This document shows positions 24,301 through 34,900 of a stretch of DNA of 64,000 bases, in pieces. Position 1 is the stretch's first letter. Each line of letters begins with the position of its first letter. This DNA comes from Psoroptes ovis (taxonomy: Eukaryota > Arthropoda > Arachnida > Sarcoptiformes > Psoroptidae): contig PQWQ01000006.1 in the NCBI GenBank assembly GCA_002943765.1, positions 744,001 to 808,000 on the forward strand. The letters run 5' to 3'. Under the pieces are notes generated by a model. That model did not search any database and was not told where the DNA came from. It saw only the letters and a program-made list of their open reading frames with translations. The translations under genes and the position numbers were made by a program.

Positions 24301-24484
24301 TATTCCAACAGGAGTCTGTTTATTGATTATTATCGCTGGTGTACTCATCGTAATATTGAGAAGGATAAAATTGACAAAGAAGAAGAGAAAAATATTAGAA
24401 CGATCGCAAGAATTCATCGAGTTGGAAAATCAAGCTAGATCACAAGGATCAAATAGTCCAGAAGTAGATGATACCGCTGTGTAA
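21260..24484 (+). CDS. RNase H-integrase-envelope-like ORF of the LTR element
   Basis: 1074 codons overlapping the previous ORF by 53 nt in another frame (from frame 1 to frame 2 of the window). RNase H shows YTDAS, SELECLAI, TDHKPL and EADYLSR. Integrase has the HHCC zinc finger (HHEFGHIG.. to CEVC, about 21946-22060) and DDE residues within HIDTIGG, IIADQYP and SSNGIVERVN. A C-terminal domain follows. Without a stop codon the frame continues at about 22910 into an envelope-like region. ATG 21260 is probably not a true start: the RNase H sequence continues what precedes it in the other frame, so the part is likely made by frameshifting, or the copy carries a one-base indel. Confidence 0.9.
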   Translation: MKKNQKWEWTENQQKEFENLKNLLIKEPILKLFNPELEIKIYTDASLKGIGAVLKQIHPNEQEYPVAYFSKKLLPYQQRYSASELECLAILEAVEYWLVGQNFTIVTDHKPLESLKKIKKPKTRLFNWALRLSSYQFNIVYRKGVDNQEADYLSRHPIHDLEEMAKAPMIMFTNLWEDTDKIMAIQKNYNPKQLNKCYGKNGIIYRKKKNFEQIFIPKEEAENELRRTHHEFGHIGSVHLYEHYSRRYYTPDIMKIIKKVVQNCEVCNITKKNSYRFGFMGQIGPAKLPFEIIHIDTIGGFQSFGSNKRFLHLAIDAFTRFIWIICSKTQTAKDMINLVKKIQSVTKPKLIIADQYPAIKGTEFKTYLKRNNIGIMFIPRDHPSSNGIVERVNQTICDRIRHKIYETSKGKRTLSWATHAAKAAEEYNKTIHSVTKYSPLFLLTGYDAEKILGPEEVVEARKIAFQNSNLMHEKNKKKYDETRKELPLEIIDEVYVSKGNALNRKKLDARFEGPFPVVDKEGNTMLKIQKKGKLEKVHISQVKPKFHPFNMVLLTSLMLIHLANGKYEPSVADPIVWEKTDHTITKELVNTYYYIRLVNPCSILKRTDRRFECNARYDFWIMETINKNCDKINITYDDFMEENRRRKRFVGSILKGTKFLFENYDKVLHIGQTIVGFVTNWFERKKIKSLKETQRKQQEQIKVLMNSQKEILKEMVDKLDKMGEIQMNNRKTMEDLIDGLHYDLMVGSQMVTISQNLKKFFNELARGIIPIEFELLFPGIVTSEDKYEQWEFVGCDLSSHSDLILEFIQPQPYDELIVYESHPFTLYKQQEDKFCMYEYSGPRYMLYNLEKDCVKRLHLHPHHKKRSESFIINKPTSCQEDDEIEKLWVKKFCETKSKFNQEELQIHYNNKFIFVYCYKQLITIENITSECENKIYKIPQKKEFIAGSFHHRPSVRKTLGNHSFHLYENELIGKNLYSGIYNYSIQTKNIDQLLAEMNNLDEPEEDRINKWLMLIPTGVCLLIIIAGVLIVILRRIKLTKKKRKILERSQEFIELENQARSQGSNSPEVDDTAV
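22910..24484 (+). other. Envelope-like region fused to integrase
   Basis: From an internal ATG at 22910 the frame encodes a hydrophobic signal-like start (MVLLTSLMLIHLANG), a Cys-containing ectodomain, a furin-type basic site RRRKR (23189-23203) followed by a Gly/hydrophobic segment like a fusion peptide, a Lys/Gln-rich coiled coil (about 23300-23480), a late hydrophobic span of ~22 residues (about 24290-24360) and a basic cytoplasmic tail. This layout is that of class I fusion proteins of errantiviruses and baculovirus F proteins. Most retroelements express env from a spliced RNA; here there is no stop between integrase and env. I cannot identify the closest relative. Env function is inference. 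Confidence 0.75.
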
Positions 24485-24548
24485 ACGAAATTGATGTCAA
24501 TCCAAAATAAAGTTGCGCTTTTTCACCCCCCCGTATTGTTTTTTTTTT

Positions 24549-24558
24549 AGAGGGGAGA
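24549..24558 (+). promoter_or_regulatory. Polypurine tract
   Basis: AGAGGGGAGA, preceded by a T-run, lies directly against the TG of the 3' LTR. This is the expected primer site for plus-strand DNA synthesis. Confidence 0.85.
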
Positions 24559-25007
24559 TGTAATAGAAATGGTAGTTATTGATCTAAAGGGATGTTATTT
24601 AACATCATTAATTTTTAAATCGTTAGCTTAATGATGATAATGTTTAGCTGATTACCATATTTGGCAAAAAAATTCCAATTTAATCACATTGGCTAAACAT
24701 GCACATCGTTATGATTTAAAGTATTCAAAACATCCTCGATTTAATTACCTTTCTATCACATTCCTTTCTCATAATGTATATATTTTCCGTCATTTTAATC
24801 AAAATGAAAAATTTTTTCCAATTATTATTCAGTCAGTCGTTATTTTCATCAAATGTTGTCATTGTCATTGTCATTATCATTTTTATCAATAAATAAAATT
24901 TTTACAAAAAAAAAAAAAACTTGTTGTTGTGTCATAAGTTTATTTCGTGAAAAAAAAAAAAAGTTAAATTCAACCAAAATTGCGCTCTCCACCACGTATA
25001 TCTTATA
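24559..25007 (+). repeat. 3' LTR
   Basis: Copy of 17875-18324, identical apart from the lengths of two A-runs. It ends CTTATA and is followed by TATATGATTACG in the host DNA. Confidence 0.95.
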
Positions 25008-27636
25008 TATATGATTACGAAATTTGTACACATAGAAAAACGAACGATAATTTTACCCCGAAAATTCAATTCAATTCAATGAATGAAATACAAAATAAAA
25101 GCCTTCAATATGTCTCGACGGCTACAACTATACGACAATGGTAATGGTTAATGGCTGATGATGATGATGTTGATGATTGAAAGGCTGCATGTGTGTGCTG
25201 TCTGGATTTTGCATCATCATCAACATCGACGTCGTCGTCGTCGTCGCCGTCTTCATCGACAACAACAGCAGCATCAACGTCGGCGTCGTCGTCTTCGCCG
25301 TCTTGGTCTTTAGCAACATCAACATTAAGTTATGAGAATAATGAGAAGAAACAACGAAGACAGCTAATACATGTACAGATGCAGACAAGTTTTTTTTTGA
25401 TCATCACAAATGTCTGCAGCAAAATCATTAACATCTTTGATGTTGTTTTGTCTTCAGCGTGTGTATGTATGTGTGTTTGTATTTTCTAGTTTTAAGATGA
25501 TTTCGATTTCACGAATGAAAAAATGAATATTTTAACGTATATAACACATAGCTTTTCTTGCCATTTCAATGGTAAAAATTCAAAGAAAATCAAGAAAGAA
25601 TTGAGAATATTCTTCGAATGATATTATTTTTGATAGCTTTGATTGATGGATCATAATAATAATAATAATATCATTGTAATCCTGTTAATAACATATTTGT
25701 TTAAATGTTTTGCAAATTTATTCAAGAATTTCAATAATTTCGTTTTATATTTATCCATCAACTTTAATTGTTTTTTGTTGTTTTTCATTTTTTCATTCAT
25801 TCATTTAATGAATCAATTTTAAGCTTTATGTTTATTTAAATCCTTTTCTTCATTTACATTCGTTTTGAATTTTAAAAATTGAATCAAAATCATTAAAACC
25901 ATCATCATCATCATATGCATATTATATGCATCAACCATTTAATTATATTTTGTTTTTGTTATGTCTTGTTATTTGTTGTTTGAATGTATGTGTATCATCA
26001 TTTTTAAATGAATTATTTTTTGTGTCTCAATCTGTATTAGTTCATTATGTGTATTTAAATATGAAATTAAATTTTTATATTTTATCCGTTTATTTAATGA
26101 CTTGGTGATATTAATTCATTCATTCATTCATCATTTTCATATGAAGAATTTCATTAAATTAAATTCATTCATATATTATTAAATATGATTAGATAAATTC
26201 TTATTTTTTTAATGTTTTGATGAAATTTAAAATTTTTGTTTTAACAATTTTTGTTGTTGTTTTTAATTTTCAATTAATTAAAATCTTCATTTATTAAATA
26301 ATAAACAAATTATCATGTAATCAAACGCGAATGATGGTATTGACCCTTTTCGTTGAATAGATAAGACATTTTATTCAATTTTTCATATGAAAAAAAAATT
26401 TCAAATATGAAGATATATCCATTTGATAACAAATAATAATTCTGCCTTATCAAAGTGAATGATTGGAGAAAAATTGGATAAAATTTCCAAGAAATTTCAA
26501 GTTCTTAAAATCAAATGATATAAATATTTTGACAAATGATCATGTTTTGAATGGTTCATTTCAAAATAGAAAAATTTTGCAAAAAATGAATTCAAATCCA
26601 TTAAACACCTACGTCGACTTGTGATTTGGCATTATTTCATCAATATCATTATTATGATCATCATTATGATGTTTGATGTCAAATATTTATTTTTAAAATA
26701 TGATTTTATTATCATTTTTTCTGAAAAATTCGAAAATTTCCATGTAATTTTCCTTGTTTCATTATTATTACAATCTATTTCAAATTATCATCATTATCAT
26801 GATAATTATTCATATTATTACCATGAAAAATGATCTCAAATTTTATGACCATTTAAATGTTTCATGTTTTTCAATTTTGAATATCTTCAAGGTAATTATT
26901 TAATAATTTAATAAAATTGATTCTTTCAATTTCAATTTTTCAAAATTATATTCAATCATTGAATTACATTTTTTTTCAAATAAAACATACGAAAACTATT
27001 ATGGTTGATTCACAAATATATTGATAAATGGATAAGTTCTTTAATGGATTATTATAATGAAAAATAGTAATAATGTACGATAAAGTCATTAACCAAAATT
27101 AAATATTTTAATTGGTTTATGGCAACAACAACAAAATTATGTAATTAATTCAATTTAATTGCTGTTTGAATCAAAAAATTTTTCATCAATTATAATTTCC
27201 TGTAACAAATTGGTTTGAATTTTTTTAGATTTTTATTGTTCAAAAATTCATGATAAATAATGAATGATATTCATTGAATATTGATAAAATTGAAATTAAA
27301 AAAAGATTTATTATTAAAAACTCAAATTAATGGTATGTACATTTGATTTTAATTTATTTTTCATGATAAAAAAAAATTTCACAAAATTTTTTTTCATTGG
27401 TATGGTCATTCATTTCTAAATTATCTCGTTTCGATTTTAGGATGTCTGATTTTGATTTAATTGGAAATCTATGCGAAATTGTACAATATAGAAAAAATTA
27501 TGTAAAATTTTTCATTTTATTATCATTCAATATTTGTTCATCGATTGTACATTAAGTGATATGTATGATACTAACGATTCGATTACATTCAATAATGATG
27601 ATATTTCAATTCTTATTAATTTACAAGCCAACAATG
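25008..27636. other. Region between the LTR element and the BMPR2-like kinase exon
   Basis: AT-rich and repeat-rich. The ligand-binding exons of the downstream receptor would be expected on the plus strand here or farther left, but I could not find a Cys-rich three-finger exon. A possible short exon ends at 27636 before a GTGAGT donor; its frame is open only back to a TAG near 27489. Confidence 0.5.
25211..25315. repeat. GTC/ATC trinucleotide repeat tract
   Basis: Imperfect CATCAT, GACGTCGTCGTCGTC and TCGTCGTC runs, unusually GC-rich for the window. ORFs on both strands here are Ser/Thr or Leu/Met repeats and not genes. Confidence 0.8.
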
Positions 27637-27711
27637 GTGAGTAATTTTAATTTTGTAGTGAAATTTTATTAATAAACTTTTCTTTTTTGAAAATCATTAT
27701 ATTATTTGGAG

Positions 27712-30173
27712 TAGAATATGAACAAAATGATGAATTATACATTTTCACATTGTTATTAATCTTTATCTGTTTAGTAATTTTTATAATGATCATCATCATA
27801 ATGATAATGCCAAAAAATTTTATAAAATCAATTTATTGTTATAAATTTAATAATATGAAATTAATGAAAAAATCCAAACTAATATCGGATCATTCAAATC
27901 ATCAATCATTGTTAGAATTATCGACAGCAACAATGACAAAACAGAAATCAGTCAATATTGATGAAAACAAAATGAGTTCAAGCATAGAAAATTGTATTGA
28001 AAATTTAAATTTAATTGAAATTATATGTGAAGGAAAATACGGCAAAATATGGAAAGGAAAATTTAATGATAAATTTGTTACGATAAAAATATTTTCGAAT
28101 AAAAATCATGAACATTTCTGGCAAAATGAATTAGATATATATTCCTTGTTGAGTAATATTAATTTATCAAATTTTTTCCGCCACACCGAACATGTTAACA
28201 ATTTGAATGGACAAATTGAACATTGTCTGATAATTGAATATGGCCATTATGGATCATTACAAACATATCTAAATGAACATACTTTCGACTGGGTGAGAAT
28301 GTGTCAGCTATACAAATCATTGATCCAAGGTCTTGTTTATTTGCATACCGAAATCAATGATAATAATCTTAGGATTAAACCAAGTATTGCACATTGTGAT
28401 CTCTGTTCATCTAATGTGATCGTTAAAGCTGATGGTACATGTATGATATGTGATTTTCAATTTGCGGTGAAATTTCTCCCCGAAGTAAATCATCGGCAAT
28501 CATTATCGCAGATTATTAATCAACATGAACTCAAATCTGGTCGATTTAGATATTTATCACCAGAAATATTAGATGATTCGATGAATTTACGACCAAGTGA
28601 ATCATTATTGAAACAATCAGATATTTATGCATTAGGATTAATATTATGGGAAATCGCAAGTAGATGTACTGATCTATATCAAGGTATCGATGTACCGAAT
28701 TATAAATTACCCTATGAAAATGAAATTGGTCTGACACCCACTTTGGAACAAATGAGACTATTAGTCAATAAACATAGAGCTCGGCCATTGTTTCCAGATA
28801 TATGGAAAGATTCTAATCACGCCATAAGATTATTGAAAGAAACAATAAATGAGTGCTGGGATCATGAACCTGAAGCACGTTTAACAGCATTGTGTATCAA
28901 TGAACGTATAAATGAATTGACAACATTATGGAAACGCCATAAAATGGAAATATTATCAAATTTCTATATTTTATCCAAATTATTGTCAGAAAATTCAAGT
29001 AATGATGATATTAATGATAAAATAAATGGATCATCATTCAATGAAAGCCATAATAAAGAAAATCAATCAAATAATATTTGTTATATAAATGAATTTGAAA
29101 ATTCATTACATTCTAAATTAAATGATTATAATCACTTATTGCATTATCACAAGCATAATCATCATTATTATAAACATTTCAAACACTATTTCTATCATCA
29201 TCAGCAGCAACAACAACAAAAATTTTCATTGAATAATTCAAAATTTTTGAATAATAATCTTGAAAAAAATTTCACCATAAATAATGATGTTAATAATAAC
29301 AATGATCAATCATACAAATTAACATTACCATTACAGCCATATCATGCACGTAATCCATGTTTAGAGCGTAATTTATTACTCAACAACAATAATAATGATG
29401 ATAATATTGATAATATAAAAATTGATGAAATTATGTCGAATGAATACAGTAAAAAATTTAAGAAAAATTATTATGATGAAAATAATCATATCAATTTGAA
29501 CATTATTGCCCCATCATCACCAGCAGTATCTTCTAACCATGATAATGATACAATTGAAATACTTCAAGATCAATCGTCAATAGATAATCGTCCGACAGCG
29601 GCAACAATTCCGACACCGATTCCATTTGTGCAGAATCAATGCAATGATCTTGATAATAACAAAAATATTAATGAAATGAAACGAATCAAAGATGTCAATA
29701 AATATAGAAATCTGAATAGACATCAACGAAATTATTTGTTCAAATTTTTCAAAAAACAAAATCGTCTATTTAATTTTTTGCGTGAAAAATTTTTAATTGA
29801 ATCATCATCAACATTGCTGAACAAAAAACAATCACAGCCAATAAAATTGATTGATTCGACAAAATTTAATGAGCCACAAGATATTTTCGATTCAAACATA
29901 CGATCAACAATCATGATCTCAAATCGTTCAATCAATCATAATAGAAATATTTCATCCGATCATTCATCTACTATATTAGAAATTGAACCAAAAATTAATA
30001 ATTTAACTGAAATGAATGTAAACATTGACAATACGGGTAGTTTTTTCATCGATTCAAATTTTAATAACAATTATCATTTTAATGAAAATAGTGATAATAA
30101 TAATGAAGACAATTATAAAAATGATGATAATGATATGACGACGAAAGATACAGCAATTATTGTAAATTTTTGA
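27712..30173 (+). CDS. BMP type II receptor-like (BMPR2/wit) with degenerate kinase motifs, 5' end incomplete
   Basis: A long exon, entered by an AG acceptor at 27710-27711 (alternative 27713-27714), encodes one transmembrane helix and then a receptor kinase domain. An in-frame ATG at 27687 also exists. The end of the kinase matches BMPR2 best: SDIYALGLILWEIASRCTDL, EIGLTPTLEQM, RPLFPDIWKDS and CWDHEPEARLTA. BMP type II receptors phosphorylate type I receptors; wit in flies acts in synapse growth. Key motifs are altered: the glycine loop reads CEGKYG (first Gly lost), HRDLNSRN became HCDLCSSN (28392 on) and DFG became DFQ (28452-28460). The VTIK lysine, catalytic Asp and Asn are kept. A ~400-residue Asn/His-rich tail follows, recalling the long BMPR2 tail. 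Ectodomain exons were not identified. Confidence 0.82.
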
Positions 30174-30750
30174 AAAAATTGTGATTTTTTTACAATTTGA
30201 TTGATTTTATCCTTTCTATAACAGAATGCACATATATGAACATTCGAAATTATAAACAAGTATCCATAATTTTTCATCTTTTTTCTCATGATTAATTGAA
30301 TAATTATAATTTCATTTTTATATTCATTGCATTTTTGTTCAAAACAAAACATTATTATTTTTAAATGATTATTTCTCAAAGCCAACATTATCTGTATATG
30401 ATTTTTTTTCTTTCAAATTTAACATTTGTTTTTTCTTCATTTTTATTCTAAGTCATTTGAATTGATTTATTTCCTTCTTCATTGCGTTTTTTGTTTACAT
30501 TTATGTTAAAAATAAAAAAATTGAATTAAATTTTCAAATCATAGAAAATTTTGCAAAATTTTTTGAAAAAACAGTTGATTGAATTTTTTCTATTTTTGAA
30601 CGAAAATAGCGTCATCTATTGGTCCAATTTGAACTACTGTTTTTCGAACCTTGAATTCAATTGAATTGTTAACAATGTGTGGCGCTTAACGCGCGAGAAC
30701 CGCGAAATTTGAAATCAAAAATTAGTAAATACATCGATAAAATTTTCAAA

Positions 30751-30819
30751 AAATCGAAAAAATCTAAGGCTATAGTCTTTGGAAATTTTTGACAAAATCG
30801 AAAAATTCTAAGGCTATAG
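30751..30819 (+). repeat. Two direct copies of AAATCGAAAAA(A)TCTAAGGCTATAG
   Basis: Copies at 30751-30775 and 30795-30819, spaced 44 nt start to start and differing by about one base. They abut the left end of the hAT-type element. Confidence 0.75.
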
Positions 30820-30822
30820 CCC

Positions 30823-30996
30823 AAACATTCTCAACCTGTGTTCCGCGAAACTTGAATATTACGCCAGACTGCAAAATTGTGCCTCCGAATACCGGAAATC
30901 AAACTCTTTCCTTTAATTTGTGCCGAACGAATTTTGGGAATAAAGGCTATCCCTTTTTTCAGCGTGCCGTAACAAAAAAAAGGTTGAAAATGACCG
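30823..30996. mobile_element. Decayed hAT-type MITE (relative of the 49.5-kb copy)
   Basis: The sequence shares its layout and many words with the intact element at 49523-49681: CATTCTCAACC near the start, TTCCGCGA, GGGAATAAAGGCTAT followed by CCTTTTTTCAG, GTGCCG and GGTTGAAAATGACCG at the end. The ends are imperfect and no target duplication is seen, so this is an older copy. It is slightly longer (~174 bp). Confidence 0.75.
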
Positions 30997-31993
30997 ATTA
31001 AAAATGAAGATTTTTTTTTGACAATTTACTTTTATTTCAAACAAATAAATCATCTAAATTTTAAAATTTTCTAACAATTTTTTTCGTTTATGGTTATTCA
31101 AACAACAGCAAAATGTGTTTTCAAATGCCTAATCACAAAAAATCAATCTAATTGTTTTGCTTTGTTTTGTTTCTGTTTTCAAAATTCACATTTTTGTTTT
31201 CAAAGATATGTAAATGATTTTATTGCTTCAATTAAGATTTGACGTCGCAAAAAATAAGATCAAATGACCGTGTGATGTCATGAAATTGATAAAATTGGCA
31301 AAAAAAAGTTCAGTCTTAAAGCAAAAGAAAAAACAAATTCGGACTTGGAATAAATATTTTCAATTTGTTCAAATCTATTTTGATTGAAATGATGAAGGGT
31401 TTTTATTGAAAAAAAAAATTCATTTGATTGTTAAGTCGGTCATTATTAATTTGCAATTAAAATGATATGTTTAATATTCTTTGGCACGGTTTTTTTGAAT
31501 GAATGAATGATTGTTGAATAAAATTTCTAAGGGTGATAATAAGGATGATTAGTTTAGCGTGTTTTGTTTATCAAATATTTTGATATGCAAATATGAATCG
31601 GAAGCATTGGTTATGTTTTATGGAAGACATAACGTGATTTTGTTGTCGACAAAATTGAAGTAATTCAAAAAAATCAAAATTTTTCTTCAATATTTGTCCA
31701 TGATTGACATATGCAATCCTTTTTTAAAGAATTATAAGTGATTAAGGATGATGATAATTTGATGCAAACGATTTGAGTTAAACAATGATGCTAATATCTA
31801 TTAAAAACAATGATGAATGATTATGATTGAGATGATTATGATGATGAGAAGCAAACATTCGACTATTGACTAATAACAATAATAATTTGAAACAGAAAAC
31901 AAGGCTCACAAACGTTTGAATAAAACAATGATTCAAAATTATTGTTGATTATTGATTAGATAATTTTATGATGGACAATTACAAATTAGACAC

Positions 31994-34900
31994 TCAAAGA
32001 TCATGGCCTAAACGATCTAATTCATCCAACAAAAAATCGACATCTTTTTTTTGAACACCAGAATTGGATATAATATTGCGGAAAAAATTTGGTAAATCTC
32101 CCAACGGTTGATAGCTGATCATTAATGTTCCTTTTTGCATCATTCTCGCTTTCAAAATTGGTGTGATCTAGATTTCGAAATTTTGATTTTTTTTTACAAT
32201 TGATTTTAACGTCTTTATCCGAAGAAAAACTTACTTTTCCCAATTCTTGAATTTTTTCTGCATTATGGGGCATATTACGTAAACGTTCAGGTATGTACCA
32301 AAAGCTTACGTTAACACATTCAGGATCTTCTAATATCAAATGAAATTTATTTCCCCTGGCTTTTATAGCTTTGAGCATATAACTGATGATGATAATTGAA
32401 AGAGTTTCAAATGAAATATAAAATCAAATCATTGTTTATTTATTAATACAATGACTTACTCTGTCATTTCGAATAAATGATCGATATGCTTTTCATAACC
32501 TTTATCGCCTTTTGAACGCCACATAATCCATAATTTAAAAATATCATTATGGCGTCCACATTGAATGACTTTATCGCCAGTATCATATGAAACATCATAA
32601 TGTTTATCTTGTTGAAATAGATAATCGGCACACATTTGATTTGTTTCCAATAATAAGCCCTTGAATGATTCATTTAATAAATAATCATTAATGAAAATAT
32701 AAATTGAATTAATACATACATCTTGTTTAAAGTGTACCGTTGAACATTGAAGTAATGTTCCCATCAATTTATGTGGATTCCATGTGACCGATTGTGCTCT
32801 TTCAATGCCATTCAATTTATATCTTTGTTTCGATGATAAAAGCAGACCTCCACCCCATGCAGCCTATTTTTAAAAATATGGGATTCGGGAAAAATTATTG
32901 AATTTGAAGAAAATTTTTCAGCAACATACATCAACATGAAACCAAAGTTTATATTTTTCACAAATATCAGCAATAGGATTAATTGGATCGAATGCACCAA
33001 GTACAGTGGTACCACATGTACAATTGACAAAGAATGGACGATTACCGATTTCATAATGATATTTTACAAGTTTTTCCAATTCTTCTGGTATCATTTTACC
33101 TTTCTCATCACACGGTACTTCAACGCAATAATCGGTACCGAATCCACATACAGCTCCAGCACTCTTTATTGAATAATGACTCTATTTGGATGGAAAAAAT
33201 GGAAAATGAAAAAAAAAATCTTTGTTGAATTTCAATTATTTCGAAGAATTAAGAATAGTTTCTATAATTTTCATTTTTATATTTATTTGTTATTTGCAAA
33301 AAAATTAATCAATGACAACAACAAAATAGAAGAGAAAAAAAATAATGAAGGCAATTTGACACGTAGTTTCATGGTTCAAATGTAAACACAATTATGATGC
33401 ATCGATTTGAATAGAGCAGAAATAAATCTGTAACGAATTATTGAATTGTATGAAATGAATTATAAGCAATCAAGCAAGCTGTCGTTTTAGTCTGCGGACA
33501 GAATAATGAATGAATATTCTCGTTCTATGTTCATGCCGTATGTTGCCCGAAAATATATTTCATTGTGGAAAAGGAAAAAATTATTAAACTTTTAAACGAT
33601 ATAAGAGATTGTTCGCTTTTTTCGCTATTTGAAAACCAAAAGTGGAAGCGATTCTGAAATTCCAAAATATCTTTTCAACTTACATGTTCAGATGTGAAGA
33701 GAACCAGCTGCTGTTGCAATGCTCTCAGTCCTTTTGCTTTATATTCGGGAAACATTTTTTGTCTTGCAACAATTACAGCGTATAGATTTGATATCGCACC
33801 ACCTTTTGTCGAAATTGTTTTGTCGATTGTCATTGCCATTTATTTTTATTTTTTTCGGTTGATTGTCAAAGAAAAAAAAGAAAGAAGATAAATAAATAGA
33901 TATGTCAATTTTTTTCGGTTATTTTACAAAGATAAAAATAAATGTCAATAAAATCCACGAACCTGGTGCCAAAATGGAATCACCATCATAAAATCCAATA
34001 ATGTGCCGCATTTTTTTCAACACTTCATGTTCCATAAGGATGAATACCGGTGCAATTTCATATGTAAACCTTAGGAGATTGTATGTGAATTCTCATGAAA
34101 ATTGATGAATAAATAAAATCCACTTACATATTGGTATTCGCTGCTGCTGTCAACCATTCACCGGCCAATGATACTATATCTAACCCACATGATAGTTGAT
34201 TGAAATAATGTGGATGTGCTGTATTCAATCACAAATAAAAAACAAACAAGATATTATTTAACAAAGATAATAATTGAAAGAATCAAAATCAAAATTGTAT
34301 CCAACGAATCGAAAGAAAGCTTTCCATTTTACAATACAATTTTCAATAGAAAATGAATGGAATAAATCAAAATCAATCAAAAAAGGAATGAATTTGTTCT
34401 TTTTTGTTTTACGATTGTAAACTAATACCTAACTAATAACTAAGTAGTTAGATAAGTAAATAGATAAATAAATAACTAAAATGTTACATTTAATCCAACT
34501 TAAGCCATCATCATCATTCGTTATTTGTTTTCTATTTATCTTACTCTTGTCAAATCATTTTAAACGAGTGACGCGCGTCTAGTATTAACCTTTATGGCCA
34601 ATGGGGATGTTGCAATTGAAAGTAAAAAGTCAAAATTTTTTCAGAATACTCAAAGTTCAAACATTGGTAGCACAGTTTTAAACAATCATAATCATCAGTA
34701 ATGTTTACCGATGTGATTCAAGTCCATTGAGAATTGTTTCATTTTTTTCATTTTTTTTTTTCGCTTTGCTGAATACGATAAATTATGAAAAAATATTATT
34801 CGCACAGTGAGAATAAATACGCGAAAATTTGAATTCTCAAACTGGTGTGAAATGGGCTCAAATTTCGAGAATCAAAGATTCACTAAATATTAAAAAACAA

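Larger units (their letters stand above)
17875..25007 (+). mobile_element. Complete LTR retroelement with gag, pol and envelope-like region
   Basis: The 7.1-kb element has 450- and 449-nt direct LTRs, both starting TGTAATAG and ending CTTATA. They differ, as far as I can read, only in two A-runs (17 vs 13 and 11 vs 14). It encodes, in order, Gag with three zinc knuckles, aspartic protease, reverse transcriptase, RNase H, integrase and an envelope-like protein. The order PR-RT-RH-IN is that of Ty3/gypsy. A purine-rich tract (AGAGGGGAGA) precedes the 3' LTR. A TATA flanks both ends and may be a 4-bp target duplication, but the flanks are AT-rich, so this is weak. The coding part is nearly intact, with one frame change between RT and RNase H. 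It sits between genes, in the same direction as VPS16. Confidence 0.95.
30174..31993. other. Intergenic region between BMPR2-like gene and glutamate decarboxylase
   Basis: Holds the two 3' UTRs of convergent genes, a decayed hAT-type element (30823-30996), a tandem 25-nt repeat (30751-30819) and a CTCF-like motif (30608-30622). No coding exon is supported; the 70-codon ORF at 30789-31001 lies inside the element. Confidence 0.6.

Noticed and set aside
25128..25489. Ser/Thr-rich and Leu/Met-rich ORFs on the two strands
   Set aside because: Products of GTC/CAT trinucleotide repeats.
27441..27552. Possible ectodomain exon of the BMPR2-like receptor beginning after CGATTTTAG
   Set aside because: Its open frame stops before any donor compatible with the next exon, and it lacks the Cys pattern of receptor ectodomains.
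30789..31001. 70-codon ORF
   Set aside because: Coincides with the decayed hAT-type element and has no protein features.
32936..33228. Plus-strand ORFs over the Gad1 exons
   Set aside because: Antisense shadows of well-supported Gad1 exons.
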